Shown: positions 55,601 to 64,000 of the stretch, piece after piece
Layout: each line of letters begins with the position of its first letter
How positions within the stretch are numbered: the stretch's first letter is position 1
Origin: Mytilisepta virgata
Taxonomy: Eukaryota > Mollusca > Bivalvia > Mytilida > Mytilidae
Length of the DNA stretch: 64,000 nt
Direction of reading: 5' to 3'
Assembly (NCBI GenBank): GCA_028015205.1
Contig: CM051518.1
Span: forward strand, 33,942,001 to 34,006,000
Notes under the pieces: generated by a model
Databases searched by the model: none
Told to the model about the DNA's origin: nothing
Seen by the model: only the letters and a program-made list of their open reading frames with translations
Position numbers and translations under genes: made by a program

Positions 55601-58600
55601 ACAATTAGTCATTTCACATTTTAATATTTTCAATTTTCTAACTAACCACTTATTAATGTAATATATATTACACCCCCTATTTCTCACTACATCTTTGTCT
55701 TTTTTAACATAATCACTAAATGCTATCAATGTATAATGGTGTATACATGTACACTGAACCGCAAAAGAAACGTCGCACAAAATGACATGTTCACATACAT
55801 TTATTTCAGTGACATTTATGTATTTTAAATTAATTTTTACAAAATTTAATGAATGATTTACAGTCTTTTGGTTACAATGTTCACAAAAACGTCACAATTG
55901 TCGCAACGTCACATGTTTTCAATGCTGTGCTCCCACGTCCGTTAATAACGTGTATGTCCTCCAACGGCACCAATTACTGCGGCACATCTTCGGTACATGG
56001 AGTTGATGAGCCGATTAATAAACGCCATCAGAATACGTGCCCATACTCTCTGAAACGCTTGTGAAAGTTAGCTGCAGTTGTCGGACTTGGCTGCTCATTA
56101 TTCAACCGTCTTTGAACTTCGTCCCATAAATGTTCAATAGGGTTTAAATCTGGACTCAAAGCCGGCCAATCCATAACATTAATGTTATTCTGCTGTAGGA
56201 AGTCTCTTGTGGCTCTTGCGGTATGCGCACGTGCATTGTCCTGTTGGAAAGTCTTGTTTTGATGACGTGCGAAATGGAGCTGAACATGGGGTGTCAAGAC
56301 TTGGTCGATGTAACGGGCAGCTGTTACGCCATTTCCTCTGCCTGGGCCAAGGTTCTAAAAGATGACTGGACCAAGTTTAACGTTAAGGCCGATTCCACCC
56401 CATACCATGATGCTAGGTCCTCCCCACGCGTCTGTTTCCAGAATGCAGCTGTCTTCGTAACGTTCCCCGCGTCTTCTCCACACTCTGGTTCTGCCATCGG
56501 CTGTTGAAATGCAGTAACGGCTTTCGTCAGAGAAGATGATGTTACGCCATTGTCGATTTCGCCAATTCTGTCGCTGAGTGGCCCACTGAAGACGAGCTTG
56601 ACGGTGTCGAGGAGTAAGAATAGGTCCTCTTGCTGGACGGCGACATCTCATGTTTCTAGCAGCTAATCGCCGACGAACCGTATCATCACTTATGGGTCGT
56701 CCATGTGTTCCAACAGTGTTTCTGGCAGTTTCGGCAGCTGGGGTGAACCGATTCATCAAATGGTGACGAACAATGCCTCTATTCTGTCTAGGGGTAGTGA
56801 CATGGGGTCTACCACTCCGTGGACGGTCATTTGTGCTGTTTGTTGCATTGTACCGTGTCCGTAGACGTTCAATTGTTCGAACAGCACAGTTGAAGTCGTT
56901 GGCAATAACTCTGGCAGATTGCCCAGCATCCAATCGACCAATGGCCTGTTCTCTCTGTTGTGGAGTCAGACGTGGCATAGCTTCTGTGTCAACACTGATA
57001 CTAACACTCTTTAATTTTCTCCGGCCTTTTATACCCATAAAGGAGCATGAATTTCACGAACATTTAAGATTTAAGAAAAATTACCACCAAGTGTGTCCCA
57101 CGAGCGGTTTAAGGTACGGTCGCTCTACGATATCAACTGAAAATTATTCAACCGAAAATTTAATTCACAGGTAATTTAATCTTACCTGGTGATGTAATCG
57201 TAATACTGATTATATAAAAATCATTAATTAATATTTATTTTGAATTTTGCTAACATTTTGAAAAAGCGACGTTTCTTTTGCGGTTCAGTATATATGCAAA
57301 ATTTTCCTATATTATTGTATAAAACCTATTGGTTTAGATATGTTAATACCTTTAGACATATGAACAAGTAAAGTTGTTCATTGCAGGAATAATGATTTGG
57401 ATATACTGTAAATTACATTTATTAGGCCTGACAGATGTTGTTATACAGCAGGGGAGCTAATTCTTACTAAATTGAAAACAGGTTAATTCACATTCATAAT
57501 TATAAATTTAAGGTTGAATAAATTCTATGATACCAATTTTGATGCACAAGATGTGCATATTTTGTCGATTTATGAATAATTGGTTGTACTAAAGGCATAA
57601 AATGTTGAAAACCAAAACAATAATTCAAAGGTTAATCCAAGTCAACTCCTTCCACTACCAAGAATTCAAAATGCAAAAATCCATTCCATGACCTAAGGTT
57701 TATATCCAACAGGATTTTTTTTTTTTGGGAGGGGGGGTTTAAAAAAAATAAGTGGTTTTTTTAGGGTGAAAAAAGTTTTTGGGGGTATTTAATTTATCCA
57801 ATTTTTTTTGGGAGATAAGTGTATTTATTTATACAAGAACAAGAATAAAGAACAAATGTTTTTTTGTCAATCAAGACGCCCCGTGTGAGGCTGAAGAATT
57901 ACAAGATATATACAATGATTAATATGATTGATTGTAAAATTAAAATAAAACACAATTTAAAAACAATTTAAATAATAATATTAATAAAAAATACAATCAC
58001 AGTTTGTCAAAAAAAAATTTGAACTGCAAAAGTCAAGGGGGACATATACAGCGACCAAATTCACAATGAATGAGTATGGATCCAAGTGGTAGAGAACCAA
58101 ACTACTAGACAATGACAGATATGAATTCAATTTAATTTTGAATTTCTTAAGGTGTACAGATTGTTTAATAAAATATATAGTTTATAATGAGTAATACTTC
58201 AGTCGACATTAACCAAATCAATTTTGAAGTATTATCCAAATTCCTTAAATCTGGGAAATTATCTTCAATAGAATTTAGAGTATCCTGTCTGGCTGTCAGT
58301 AACACAGGGAGACACTCCAAGAGAAAATGAATCTCGTTTTCTACATTACTTTTGCAGAGTTTACAAGGGAAACAGGTCAAAACGCCCCCACTTCATGTCA
58401 AAACGCCCCCATTTTTCGGATGAAATTAAGTCAATACCAAAACGCCCCAACAACCAAAACGCCCCCATTTTCTGGATGAAATTAAGTCATTACCAAAACG
58501 CCCCCATTTTTTGGATGAAATTAAGTCAATACCAAAACGCCCCCATTAAGAAAAGACAGAAAACTGGAGATTATTGTCATCATATACATTGCCGCAAAAT

Positions 58601-59726
58601 CTAACGTGCTTAAATTTACTTAACAAGCAATTATCATGGACTTTTTTGTGTAGATAGTAACATGTACATATGTATAATCAAAGCTTAATCACTAATTAAA
58701 TTCAAATAATCAGATAATTCACATATCATTGTTGATTTAACAATCCAAGTAGAAGACTGATTGCTACCTGATTAGGGACCTTTATTTGTCAATTGAAAGT
58801 GGTGTAAATACATAAACACTAATTAGACAAGCCAATAACAAACATAAAATGCCATTGAAAAAGTAATTTGTTAATTGTTGTTTTAGTGCTAATAAAAAAT
58901 GTAAGTAAACAATTTTGTCTTGCTTATTTCATATGGTCTTTCTTGATGAACATACAAAATTACAAAATTGAGGTAGTTCTGACAAAGGCCTGAAAATGGG
59001 AGCATTATTTCATTTTTTAAATTGGGGGCGTTTTGACAGGTTAAAAATGGGGGGGTTTTGGCAGGGACTGAAAATGGGGATGTTACTTCATCTTTAAAAG
59101 TGGAGGCGTTTTGGCATGTGTTCGGAAATTGGGGCGTTTTGGCAGGGACTGAAAATGGGGATGTTATTTCATCTTTAAAAGTGGGGGCGTTTTGACTCGA
59201 ATTCTTTACAAGTTTGTTGGTCTCCTGAGACATATAAATATGGTATACAAGTAGTATTTGAAAAAGTGCTGCTATGGTAGTTACAAACTGTTTCCAATGA
59301 AGAGCCTAATAAAGGAAAGTAAATCTTACACCCCCCCCCTTTTCCAACATGCAAAAGTAGTCTCTGGTGAGTAAGTAATCATTGATGATCAACTTTTCCA
59401 CTGATCTTACATGTTAGACATTTCCAATGACAGGCCTATGTGGAGATGATAAAGGCAAGTAAATCCTCCCCGTTTTCCCTTTTCCAACATGCAAAAGTAG
59501 TCTCTGCCTCTGGTATTAAGTACCTGTTTACACTGATCTTACCAGTTAGGCATTTACTATTTGCCGCTAGGAACCTCTTCCTAACTTCTCGCACATGCAC
59601 AATCAAGTCTCTTTCTCTTGGACCTTCAATTGCAGAAAACACTGATGCACCAATGACAATGTATAGTATATAGAATGCCGATAATGCTAAAAGCCTAACG
59701 GTACTTTTCCTCAAAGATAATGACAT
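52380..59726 (-). CDS. KCNK1-like: two-pore-domain K+ channel, TWIK (KCNK1-like)
   Basis: Background K+ channel subunit of the plasma membrane; two subunits of four helices and two pore loops make one pore. Coding exons join 59726-59543, 55203-55060, 53797-53399 and 52618-52380, giving 966 nt and 321 aa (human TWIK-1 about 336). All introns are GT-AG and in phase. Features in order: M1 (about 11-31); cap with C59 (cap disulfide) and sequon N85-V-T; pore 1 TTIGYG (107-112); M2; M3 (about 175-195); [20 protein letters not shown] with pore 2 TTIGLG (216-221); M4 (about 244-262); acidic/basic tail. YGRVTPLSDEGKGF and GDYIPGDNP ... YKVGTTCY match TWIK proteins best. Where human TWIK-1 has Thr118 in filter 1, this protein has Ile109, the common K2P residue. 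Intron 1 holds a Tc1-like element. Confidence 0.94.
52619..52690 (-). repeat. partial tandem duplicate of KCNK exon 4 acceptor
   Basis: 58 bp upstream of the true acceptor, the minus strand repeats AATATATTTCAGGCTA followed by TTTAGTAAGATTGGTCTGTG, GGC. It copies the branch/acceptor and first ~40 nt of exon 4 with several substitutions and a 2-nt insertion that shifts the frame. It is a decoy acceptor in intron 3. Confidence 0.85.
52691..53340 (+). repeat. intron 3 repeat with AGGTCA-type words
   Basis: Opens AACAAGAGCGGACACACTAC, ATGTCTCACCTGAGTATGCA. It repeats a ~130-bp unit with GACCAAATATGGTGGGTCTA, GAGAAATGGACTTAA-like words and AGTGACAAAGTCACTC. GAGGTCAAGGTCAAAAGGCA lies at 52,801. 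Confidence 0.75.
53399..53797 (-). CDS. KCNK1-like: KCNK1-like coding exon 3
   Basis: Acceptor TTATTTCAG|GATATG, donor ACTACTT|GTAAGT. It encodes filter 1 (GYG), M2, M3, pore helix 2 and filter 2 (GLG) through YKVGTT. Confidence 0.95.
53798..54229. other. KCNK intron 2, plain part
   Basis: AT-rich intron sequence. The plus-strand frame at 53,937 has no recognisable features. Confidence 0.5.
54230..55022 (+). repeat. intron 2 repeat, ~130-bp units with paired AGGTCA sites
   Basis: Opens AACAAGAGAGCTGTCTGAGT, GACAGCAAACCG. About five ~130-bp units follow with TTGACCTTGAGGTCAAAGTT or variants, TCAAGGTCAA, CATGACACATCATCTTGAGG and CCTAGGTCTTAAGACAAAAA. It ends TAGGCCGGACCTGATTGGCA. The short frames at 54,427-54,636 are repeat translations. 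Confidence 0.85.
55060..55203 (-). CDS. KCNK1-like: KCNK1-like coding exon 2
   Basis: Acceptor TTCTTACAG|ATGATG, donor ATAG|GTAAAA. It encodes the cap (DALEKFLIEV, GNVTMSEPNW) and pore helix 1 through TVLTTI, with the filter Gly split across the intron. Confidence 0.93.
55750..57292 (-). mobile_element. Tc1-like transposon in KCNK intron 1
   Basis: The element is about 55752-57290. TIRs ACTGAACCGCAAAAGAAACG continue TCGC, 24 bp identical on both ends. TA lies outside each end (55750-55751 and 57291-57292), the usual Tc1/mariner target duplication. It encodes one transposase on the minus strand, broken in two places. Length 1.54 kb is normal for the group. Confidence 0.93.
55942..56978 (-). 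pseudogene. Tc1-like transposase, one stop and one frameshift
   Basis: Starts MPRLTPQQREQAIGRLDAGQ at 56978 (an in-frame ATG also exists at 57038). Helix-turn-helix parts are QSARVIANDFNCAVRTIERL and GRPISDDTVRRRLAARNM. Catalytic residues are in IIFSDESRYCI (first Asp), FQQDNARAHTA (second Asp) and SPDLNPIEHLW (Glu). An in-frame TAG at 56357-56355 follows GPVIF, and the frame resumes at once with NLGPGRGNGV. A frameshift near 56,060 (NFHKRF) moves the tail RVWARILMAFINRLI ... HTRY to another frame, ending TAA at 55944-55942. It would not make full-length enzyme. Confidence 0.92.
57293..57540. other. KCNK intron 1 sequence
   Basis: AT-rich intron DNA after the Tc1-like element; nothing else seen. 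Confidence 0.5.
57541..57620 (+). repeat. single unit related to the 63-bp array
   Basis: GATGCACAAGATGTGCATAT ... AAGGCATAAAATGTTGAAAA, CCAAAACAATAATTCAAAG. It matches the last unit and exit sequence of the array at 3.8-4.3 kb, but as one copy. Confidence 0.7.
57840..58380 (-). mobile_element. 3' end of a LINE-type retrotransposon
   Basis: The minus-strand frame 58380-58165 reads TCFPCKLCKSNVENEIHFLL and ECLPVLLTARQDTLNS. This has the C-x2-C-x8-H-x4-C pattern seen at the C-terminus of many non-LTR reverse transcriptase polyproteins. It ends at a stop and is followed by AT-rich 3' sequence. The upstream reverse transcriptase is not present; the frame is cut at 58,380 by the CGCCCCC-array element. 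Identification rests on the zinc motif and flanking words only. Confidence 0.55.
58378..59201. mobile_element. element bounded by inverted CAAAACGCCCCCA arrays
   Basis: Left (58,378-58,548): five copies of CAAAACGCCCC(CA), most followed by TTTTCTGGATGAAATTAAGT-type words. Right (58,980-59,201): the mirror words, TGGGGGCGTTTTG and GATGTTATTTCATCTTTAAA, four or five times. The core is ~430 bp of AT-rich DNA. The left edge interrupts the LINE tail. TTTACAAG occurs near both edges (58,361 and 59,205) and might be a duplicated target, though not adjacent to the arrays. Frames across the arrays are spurious. Confidence 0.7.
59296..59430 (-). repeat. partial tandem duplicate of KCNK exon 1 donor region
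   Basis: CTTTTCCAACATGCAAAAGT and AGTCTCTG occur at 59,338 and 59,480; CACTGATCTTAC occurs at 59,399 and 59,531. The second set spans the 3' end of exon 1 and its donor. The first is a diverged copy in intron 1 that still keeps GTAAGATCAG (decoy donor after 59,411). Confidence 0.8.
59543..59726 (-). CDS. KCNK1-like: KCNK1-like coding exon 1
   Basis: ATG at 59726; 61 codons plus one base; donor ACTG|GTAAGA. It encodes M1 (LLALSAFYILYIVIGASVF), EGPRERDL and the cap cysteine C59. A partial copy of its 3' end lies just downstream in intron 1 (59,300-59,430). Confidence 0.93.
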
Positions 59727-60448
59727 GGCTATATGTCAGTAATTAATATTTCCCAAGTTACAAGCTGGGAATTAAAATGTTATTTGCAACCGTCGATAAA
59801 TACTATTGCAAAATATAAGTTTAAATATTGCTAAATATGATTTAGCAAGACAACATATTGTACATCATCTCATTATGGTGACCGTGGAACACAAATCAAT
59901 GTGAAATAGGATATGATGCTGCAAAAAATAGTGCCAAGAAAAAGTTTTATTTGAAAGTTGCAAGTCCCATACCAAATAAAAACAAGAACACTATCCAAAA
60001 TATTAATTCATTTTATTTCGGATTTATGTCCAGTTTAACAATGATAATGATTTAAAACAAAATTACATTTGTAGTAATATGACCGGAAGTTGAACTGTCA
60101 TCGGTGGCGGAATATTTGAAGTGTTAACATTGTATGGGTATACATATCTTTGATTTTCTGGAGAATTTCACTTTCAGTTATATCAATTCTTATTGACGGC
60201 AGGGTAGCTATATCTGTCATTTACTGATTTATCTGAATATAAATTACACTTTACTATGAGTATAGTTGTAATCACACGCACATGGGAAATGGATTTAGTC
60301 TGTTGACTATAGACAGTGTATAGTCCCCCTTTGGCTTTTTCTCTTCCTAAGTTAACAGGTTAAGCAGTACTACAGCCCCCCGAAATCCACTGTCAAAATT
60401 TTTATAAAAGAAATAACACAATATCACAGTAATATGGAGTAGGCTTTA
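59727..60448. other. upstream region of the K2P gene
   Basis: Should contain the channel's 5' UTR and promoter, but I see no clear core element. GACCGGAAGTTG near 60,085 is a good ETS-like match. No other gene found. Confidence 0.4.
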
Positions 60449-60449
60449 G

Positions 60450-60866
60450 CCTAAAATCGGGCGAAGCCCATATCATAATAAGAATGAAAGACTTTATTCC
60501 TTTTATTTCAATGTACGTAGCAATATTTTTTGGTCCGTCGTCATGTAAACACGGTCATTGTTATGGTGTCATATTTGTAGGTCATTGAAGAAATTTTCGA
60601 ATAAAGTTCCCAATGCGCTCAAAAACTCGAAAAAAAGTCGGTAGAAAATTATATCGTATAGAAATTATGTTTTGGCTATCGCCAAAACATAATTTCTTTT
60701 TAAGTTTGTGCAAGTTCGAAAATATTTTAACCGGAAGTTGCGCTGTATTTTTTAGGGTTTCTGGGATATATTTACAAATGCTACTTCCGGTTTGAAACTA
60801 CAGTCTACTTGATATCTGGATTTGAGACCCATATTCTACACTTAGTCGGGCTTCGCCCGATATTAT
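60450..60866. mobile_element. ~415-bp block with GGGCGAAGCCC hairpin ends
   Basis: Left end AAATCGGGCGAAGCCCATAT; right end GTCGGGCTTCGCCCGATATT. These are inverted copies of each other and each is itself a small hairpin. Between them lies a perfect 16-bp hairpin at 60661-60696. The pattern suggests a small foldback element. No target duplication was found. Confidence 0.5.
60661..60696. repeat. perfect 16-bp inverted repeat, 4-nt loop
   Basis: GAAATTATGTTTTGGC, loop TATC, then the exact reverse complement. Strong cruciform/hairpin potential. Confidence 0.95.
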
Positions 60867-60921
60867 AGCAAAAATCAACAGGAATGACTAAATAGAGTCT
60901 GGAAGATTCTTGTGGCAAAAT

Positions 60922-61110
60922 AATAGAATATTAATCCCTTTTGGGATTCTGTGTCCGGAGCTATTTTTCTGACTTGGCCGCCCACTGACCCTTTTGGGAT
61001 TCTGTGTCCGGAGCTATTTTTCTGACTTGGCCAACCACTGAATCCAGTGGGCGGCCAAGTCAGAAAAATAGCTCCGGACACAGAATCCCAAAAGGGATTA
61101 AATAGAATAT
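60922..61110. mobile_element. 169-bp hairpin MITE with 10-bp target duplication
   Basis: The body is 60932-61100. The first 56 bp (TAATCCCTTTTGGGATTCTG ... CGCCCACTG) and the last 56 bp (61045-61100) are exact reverse complements. The 57 bp between is a third, direct copy of the arm with small changes. AATAGAATAT flanks both sides (60922-60931 and 61101-61110). The matching arm of the host repeat at 63.7 kb lacks the insert, confirming it. A 10-bp duplication suggests a MULE-type element. The frame over it is spurious. Confidence 0.93.
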
Positions 61111-61861
61111 ATACATATTTGATAATATTTTCTTGCCGCATTAGTATCACTATAACATTATTTCATCACTTTAATAAAAACTTGTCATAATTAGATCTGC
61201 AAACATCTTTGTTTCATTTTAATGGTCGAAATATACCAGTGTGTCAATTTTTCTTGCATTTTTTTTTTATGCCATTATTATTTCGTTATTTTAATAAAAA
61301 TATATATCAAATATTGGTTTTTTATTTGTATTTGGATGATTGACAAACATTGCTGCTCGCTGTCATATTGGACACGAAGTCTGGTAAGGAAATATATATT
61401 TAACATGAAAATAAGGGGAATATAATCATTTTAATTCATTATCTTAACTATTTACTGATAAATGGCAACTGTTTCAATATTTATTAAATTCAGTCTTTAT
61501 TGGACTAAAATATAGTTTGAAGTCAATGTAAACAACATCACCATTAATATGTAAGGACTACACAATGTAATTTCAGAACAAATCCGGAACAATGTAGAAC
61601 AGACCCAACAACGTGGACGTGATTCCACTTCTGGGTCCGTTTTTTTTTTTTTTAATTGAATTTGGAATTGACTCTATAAAATATTTCAGTACGAATTAAA
61701 CATTTTAGATAAATGTTTTTTGGGAGAAAGAAAAAAAATGAAAAAAATAAACAAAAAAAATAAAACATGAAAGTTGCATATTAACAAATTAAACAATAGA
61801 GAAGGATAAAAGAAATAAGTAACTATATTCACAACAGATAATTGAAATAAATAAAAATATA

Positions 61862-62315
61862 TAAAGCAGTCAGGAAAAAGAAGTGACCAAAAACTTTTTT
61901 TTTTAAATGAGGGAAAATTGGAATACTCCAGCTTAGTCTGTCACATCCGTCAAGCAGAGGAAGAAAAAGTCAAAATAATAGGAAGATATTTGAATAGTTC
62001 AGTTCATAATAAATAATATATACAGCAGTCAGGCGCAGGAAAAATGAAGTGGCCAAAACATTTTGAAAATACGGGGAATATTTGAATACTCCAGCTTAGC
62101 CTGTCACATCCGTCAAGCGGAGGAAGAAAAAGCCAAAATAAATGAGAACAAATTTGAATAGTTTAGCTTATATATAATAATATATACAGCAGTCAGGTAG
62201 GGCAAAAATAAAGTGGCCAAAACATTATGAAAATACTTGAAAAATTGGAATACTCAAGCTTAGACTGTCACATCCGTCAAGCGGAGGAAGAAAAAGCCAA
62301 AATAATAGGAAAATT
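61862..62315 (+). repeat. ~143-bp tandem repeat, three units
   Basis: Each unit has CAGCAGTCAGG or AAGCAGTCAGG, GTGGCCAAAACATT, GAATACTCCAGCTTAG, CTGTCACATCCGTCAAGCGG and AGGAAGAAAAAGCCAAAATA. It forms part of the centre of the 2.85-kb element. Non-coding. Confidence 0.85.
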
Positions 62316-63202
62316 TTTCGGCAAACCTAATTGTTACTTAAAATAGAAAATTTGTTACTCGGAATGTCACTGAAAACCAAAATTTTACGGCAAACTTTGC
62401 TACTAAATTAGAAAATTGTTGACTGTGGATATGATTAAAAGCAGATGTTTTAAGGCAAGCCTACCTTGCTACTAAAAAATAGAAAATTTGCAACTAAGGG
62501 TTGTTACTGAAAATAAATAATTTGCAGTGGACAAATATTACTAAAAATTAAAATATAACTGCATATTTATATTACTATAAACAGAAAATCATGTTATTAA
62601 AAACAGAAATTTTACGGCAAATAAATATTAATAAAAATAGAAAATTTGTGGAGGACGGATGTTACTAAAAACAGAAATATTACGGCAAATATGTATTACT
62701 AAAACAGAAAATCATGTTAATACTTATAATAATTAGATAGACTGTGAGTTACAGATGTTTCTGGAAATAGTTATAATATTATACGCAAAAGAACTTGACA
62801 ACCAAAAAAACTATATTTACAGAATATTGGTCCAAAAATAAATGAATATTATACAAAATATTTGATGGTTGTGCTTAACAATTCATCATTTTATCTTTAA
62901 CTAACCGGTTTTCCAATATTTTGATCTCGAGCACTGCTGATGAGTTGTCAGTCAACGAAATGGCAACACAGTGCATCAAATTTATTTTGATATTTTGTGA
63001 TACCTTTTATTACATTTGAGAAGAAAACAATCCAAAGTTACAAAATTAAAAAAATTATTAAAAAAAAGTCCATTTTTTAATTTTGATTATTGCAACTTTA
63101 TGATTATAAGAATTTCTCTACATTGAATAAAGAATATATGAAAAAAGTACTAAAACATTAAATTCAGGTGTGAAAACATCAGCGAGTTGTCTATGCCATT
63201 TT
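62316..63202. repeat. degenerate short repeats, AT-rich
   Basis: Irregular repeats of ACGGCAAA, TATTACTAAAAACAGAAAAT and relatives, then plain AT-rich sequence. No gene seen. Confidence 0.5.
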
Positions 63203-63737
63203 GGATTTGTTCTGAAATTAGACCTTATACATATTAATGGCGATGTTGTTTACATTGACTTCAAACTATATTTACAGACTGATTTCCAATTTAATAAATA
63301 TTGAAACAGTTATTTATCTTTAAATAGAAAAGATAATTAATTAAAATTATTATATTCATGTTAAATATAGTATTTTCCAACCAGACTTCGTGTCCAACAT
63401 GACAGCGAGCAATAATGTTCGTCGTCTTCCAAAACACGAATAAAAAACCAATATTTGATATATATTATTATTAAAATGGTGAAATAATAATAGGATAAAA
63501 CTGAAAATGCAAGAAAAATTGACACACTTGTATATAATCTGATATATTTTGACCAGACTCTCTTTCCGCCATGACAGTAAACAAAGATGTTTGCCGATCT
63601 TCATAAATACGACCAACAAACCATAAATTATGAGAAATATTTATTAAATTGATGAAGTTATGTTATAATAACATAAATATAACAAGAAAAAATTGTCAAA
63701 CATGTATATATTCTTATATTTTGTCACCAGACTCTAT

Positions 63738-63971
63738 TTAGACACGCTGAAAATCAACTGTCATATTTTGCCGAGTGGAAAAGGGTAAAAAAGCATTATG
63801 CATGCATGACAGATCAATGATATTTGGTGTATAATCATTGTTAGCAGGTCTAGTCGAACTCTCAAAAGTCAGTTTTCTTTCCCAGCATTCAATGTTTTTG
63901 ATTATATCTCCAGTGCTGAGGTTGGAATAGTATCTCACCGTGAACAGAGTTTCATATATTTTGTAAATTTA
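63738..63971 (-). other. unrecognised open frame at window edge
   Basis: An open frame from about 63,971 to a stop at 63,738 reads IYKIYETLFTVRYYSNLSTG, DIIKNIECWERKLTF, ending STRQNMTVDFQRV. It has ordinary amino-acid composition and could be a terminal exon of a gene or transposon continuing beyond the window. I do not recognise it, and it abuts the inverted-repeat element. Low confidence that it is coding. Confidence 0.25.
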
Positions 63972-64000
63972 CAAAAATCACAGTAGAAATGCAAAATATT

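Larger units (their letters stand above)
60888..63741. mobile_element. 2.85-kb inverted-repeat element
   Basis: The left arm starts CTAAATAGAGTCTGG and ends TTTCAGAACAAATCC (61,585). The right arm is its diverged reverse complement, GGATTTGTTCTGAAA (63,203) to CCAGACTCTATTTAG (63,741). Shared inner words include GTGTGTCAATTTTTCTTGCA, GACACGAAGTCTGG, TCAATGTAAACAACATC. The left arm is longer because a 169-bp MITE sits in it. The centre holds a 143-bp tandem repeat and looser ACGGCAAA...ACTAAAAA repeats. No coding frame. A target duplication is not visible. Confidence 0.75.

Noticed and set aside
56028..56297. Separate 89-codon gene downstream of the Tc1-like transposase
   Set aside because: It is in the same frame as the upstream part and is the C-terminal half of the same transposase after an in-frame TAG.
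58395..59233. Frames with repeated PIFWMKLSQYQNA or PSTFKDEVTSPFSVPAKTP-like peptides
   Set aside because: They are translations of the CGCCCCC arrays on either side of the element.
60875..61150. 91-codon minus-strand frame
   Set aside because: It spans the triple-arm hairpin MITE; the repeated peptide reflects the repeated arm.

Overview
The window is animal (metazoan) nuclear DNA, most likely from a mussel-type marine bivalve (Mytilus or a close relative). Three intron-rich host genes can be assembled exon by exon with consistent GT-AG phases. The AT-rich remainder is packed with repeat families that I recall from mussel genomes: the 'GAGCCTGTATCGCTCACCTGG / TAGCTCACCTGG' repeats, the 'TGTCGAGCCTG ... 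CGACAGG' repeats with TGACCTTGACCTCA units, and a repeat at 18.4 kb. Genus recognition is from memory, not a search.

Layout. (1) 3,072-14,671, minus strand: TRMT5, tRNA(guanine-37-N1)-methyltransferase, 3 coding exons, 515 aa. Its 9.3-kb second intron holds a 63-bp tandem array, a 3.8-kb TIR-bounded transposon with a THAP-like start and a MULE-like transposase tail, and a large composite bivalve repeat. (2) 14,988-41,318, plus strand: MNAT1 (MAT1), the RING-finger assembly factor of the CDK-activating kinase and TFIIH, 8 coding exons, 313 aa. It starts 316 bp from the TRMT5 start codon, head-to-head. (3) 52,380-59,726, minus strand: a two-pore-domain K+ channel of the TWIK (KCNK1-like) type, 4 coding exons, 321 aa. 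Its first intron holds a decayed Tc1-like transposon. (4) 59.7-64 kb: no recognised gene, but nested inverted repeats and hairpins.

The most striking structure is a 2,589-bp near-perfect palindromic mobile element (38,032-40,620). It is inserted exactly at the 5' splice site of MNAT1 exon 7, with a 6-bp target duplication (GGTAAG) that is the splice donor itself, so a donor exists on both sides. Each ~1.06-kb arm carries a 21-bp tandem array and the same first exon of a SAM-like/helix-turn-helix protein that resembles the N-terminus of eukaryotic integrase-core transposases. Several other elements in the window, unrelated in sequence, share the same plan: two arrays of a short degenerate motif in opposite orientation bounding a unique core.

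TRMT5 acts in tRNA modification, MNAT1 in transcription and cell-cycle kinase assembly, and the K2P channel in the resting membrane potential. They are not an operon-like system. TRMT5 and MNAT1 share a probable bidirectional promoter, and from memory the two are also neighbours in the human genome.
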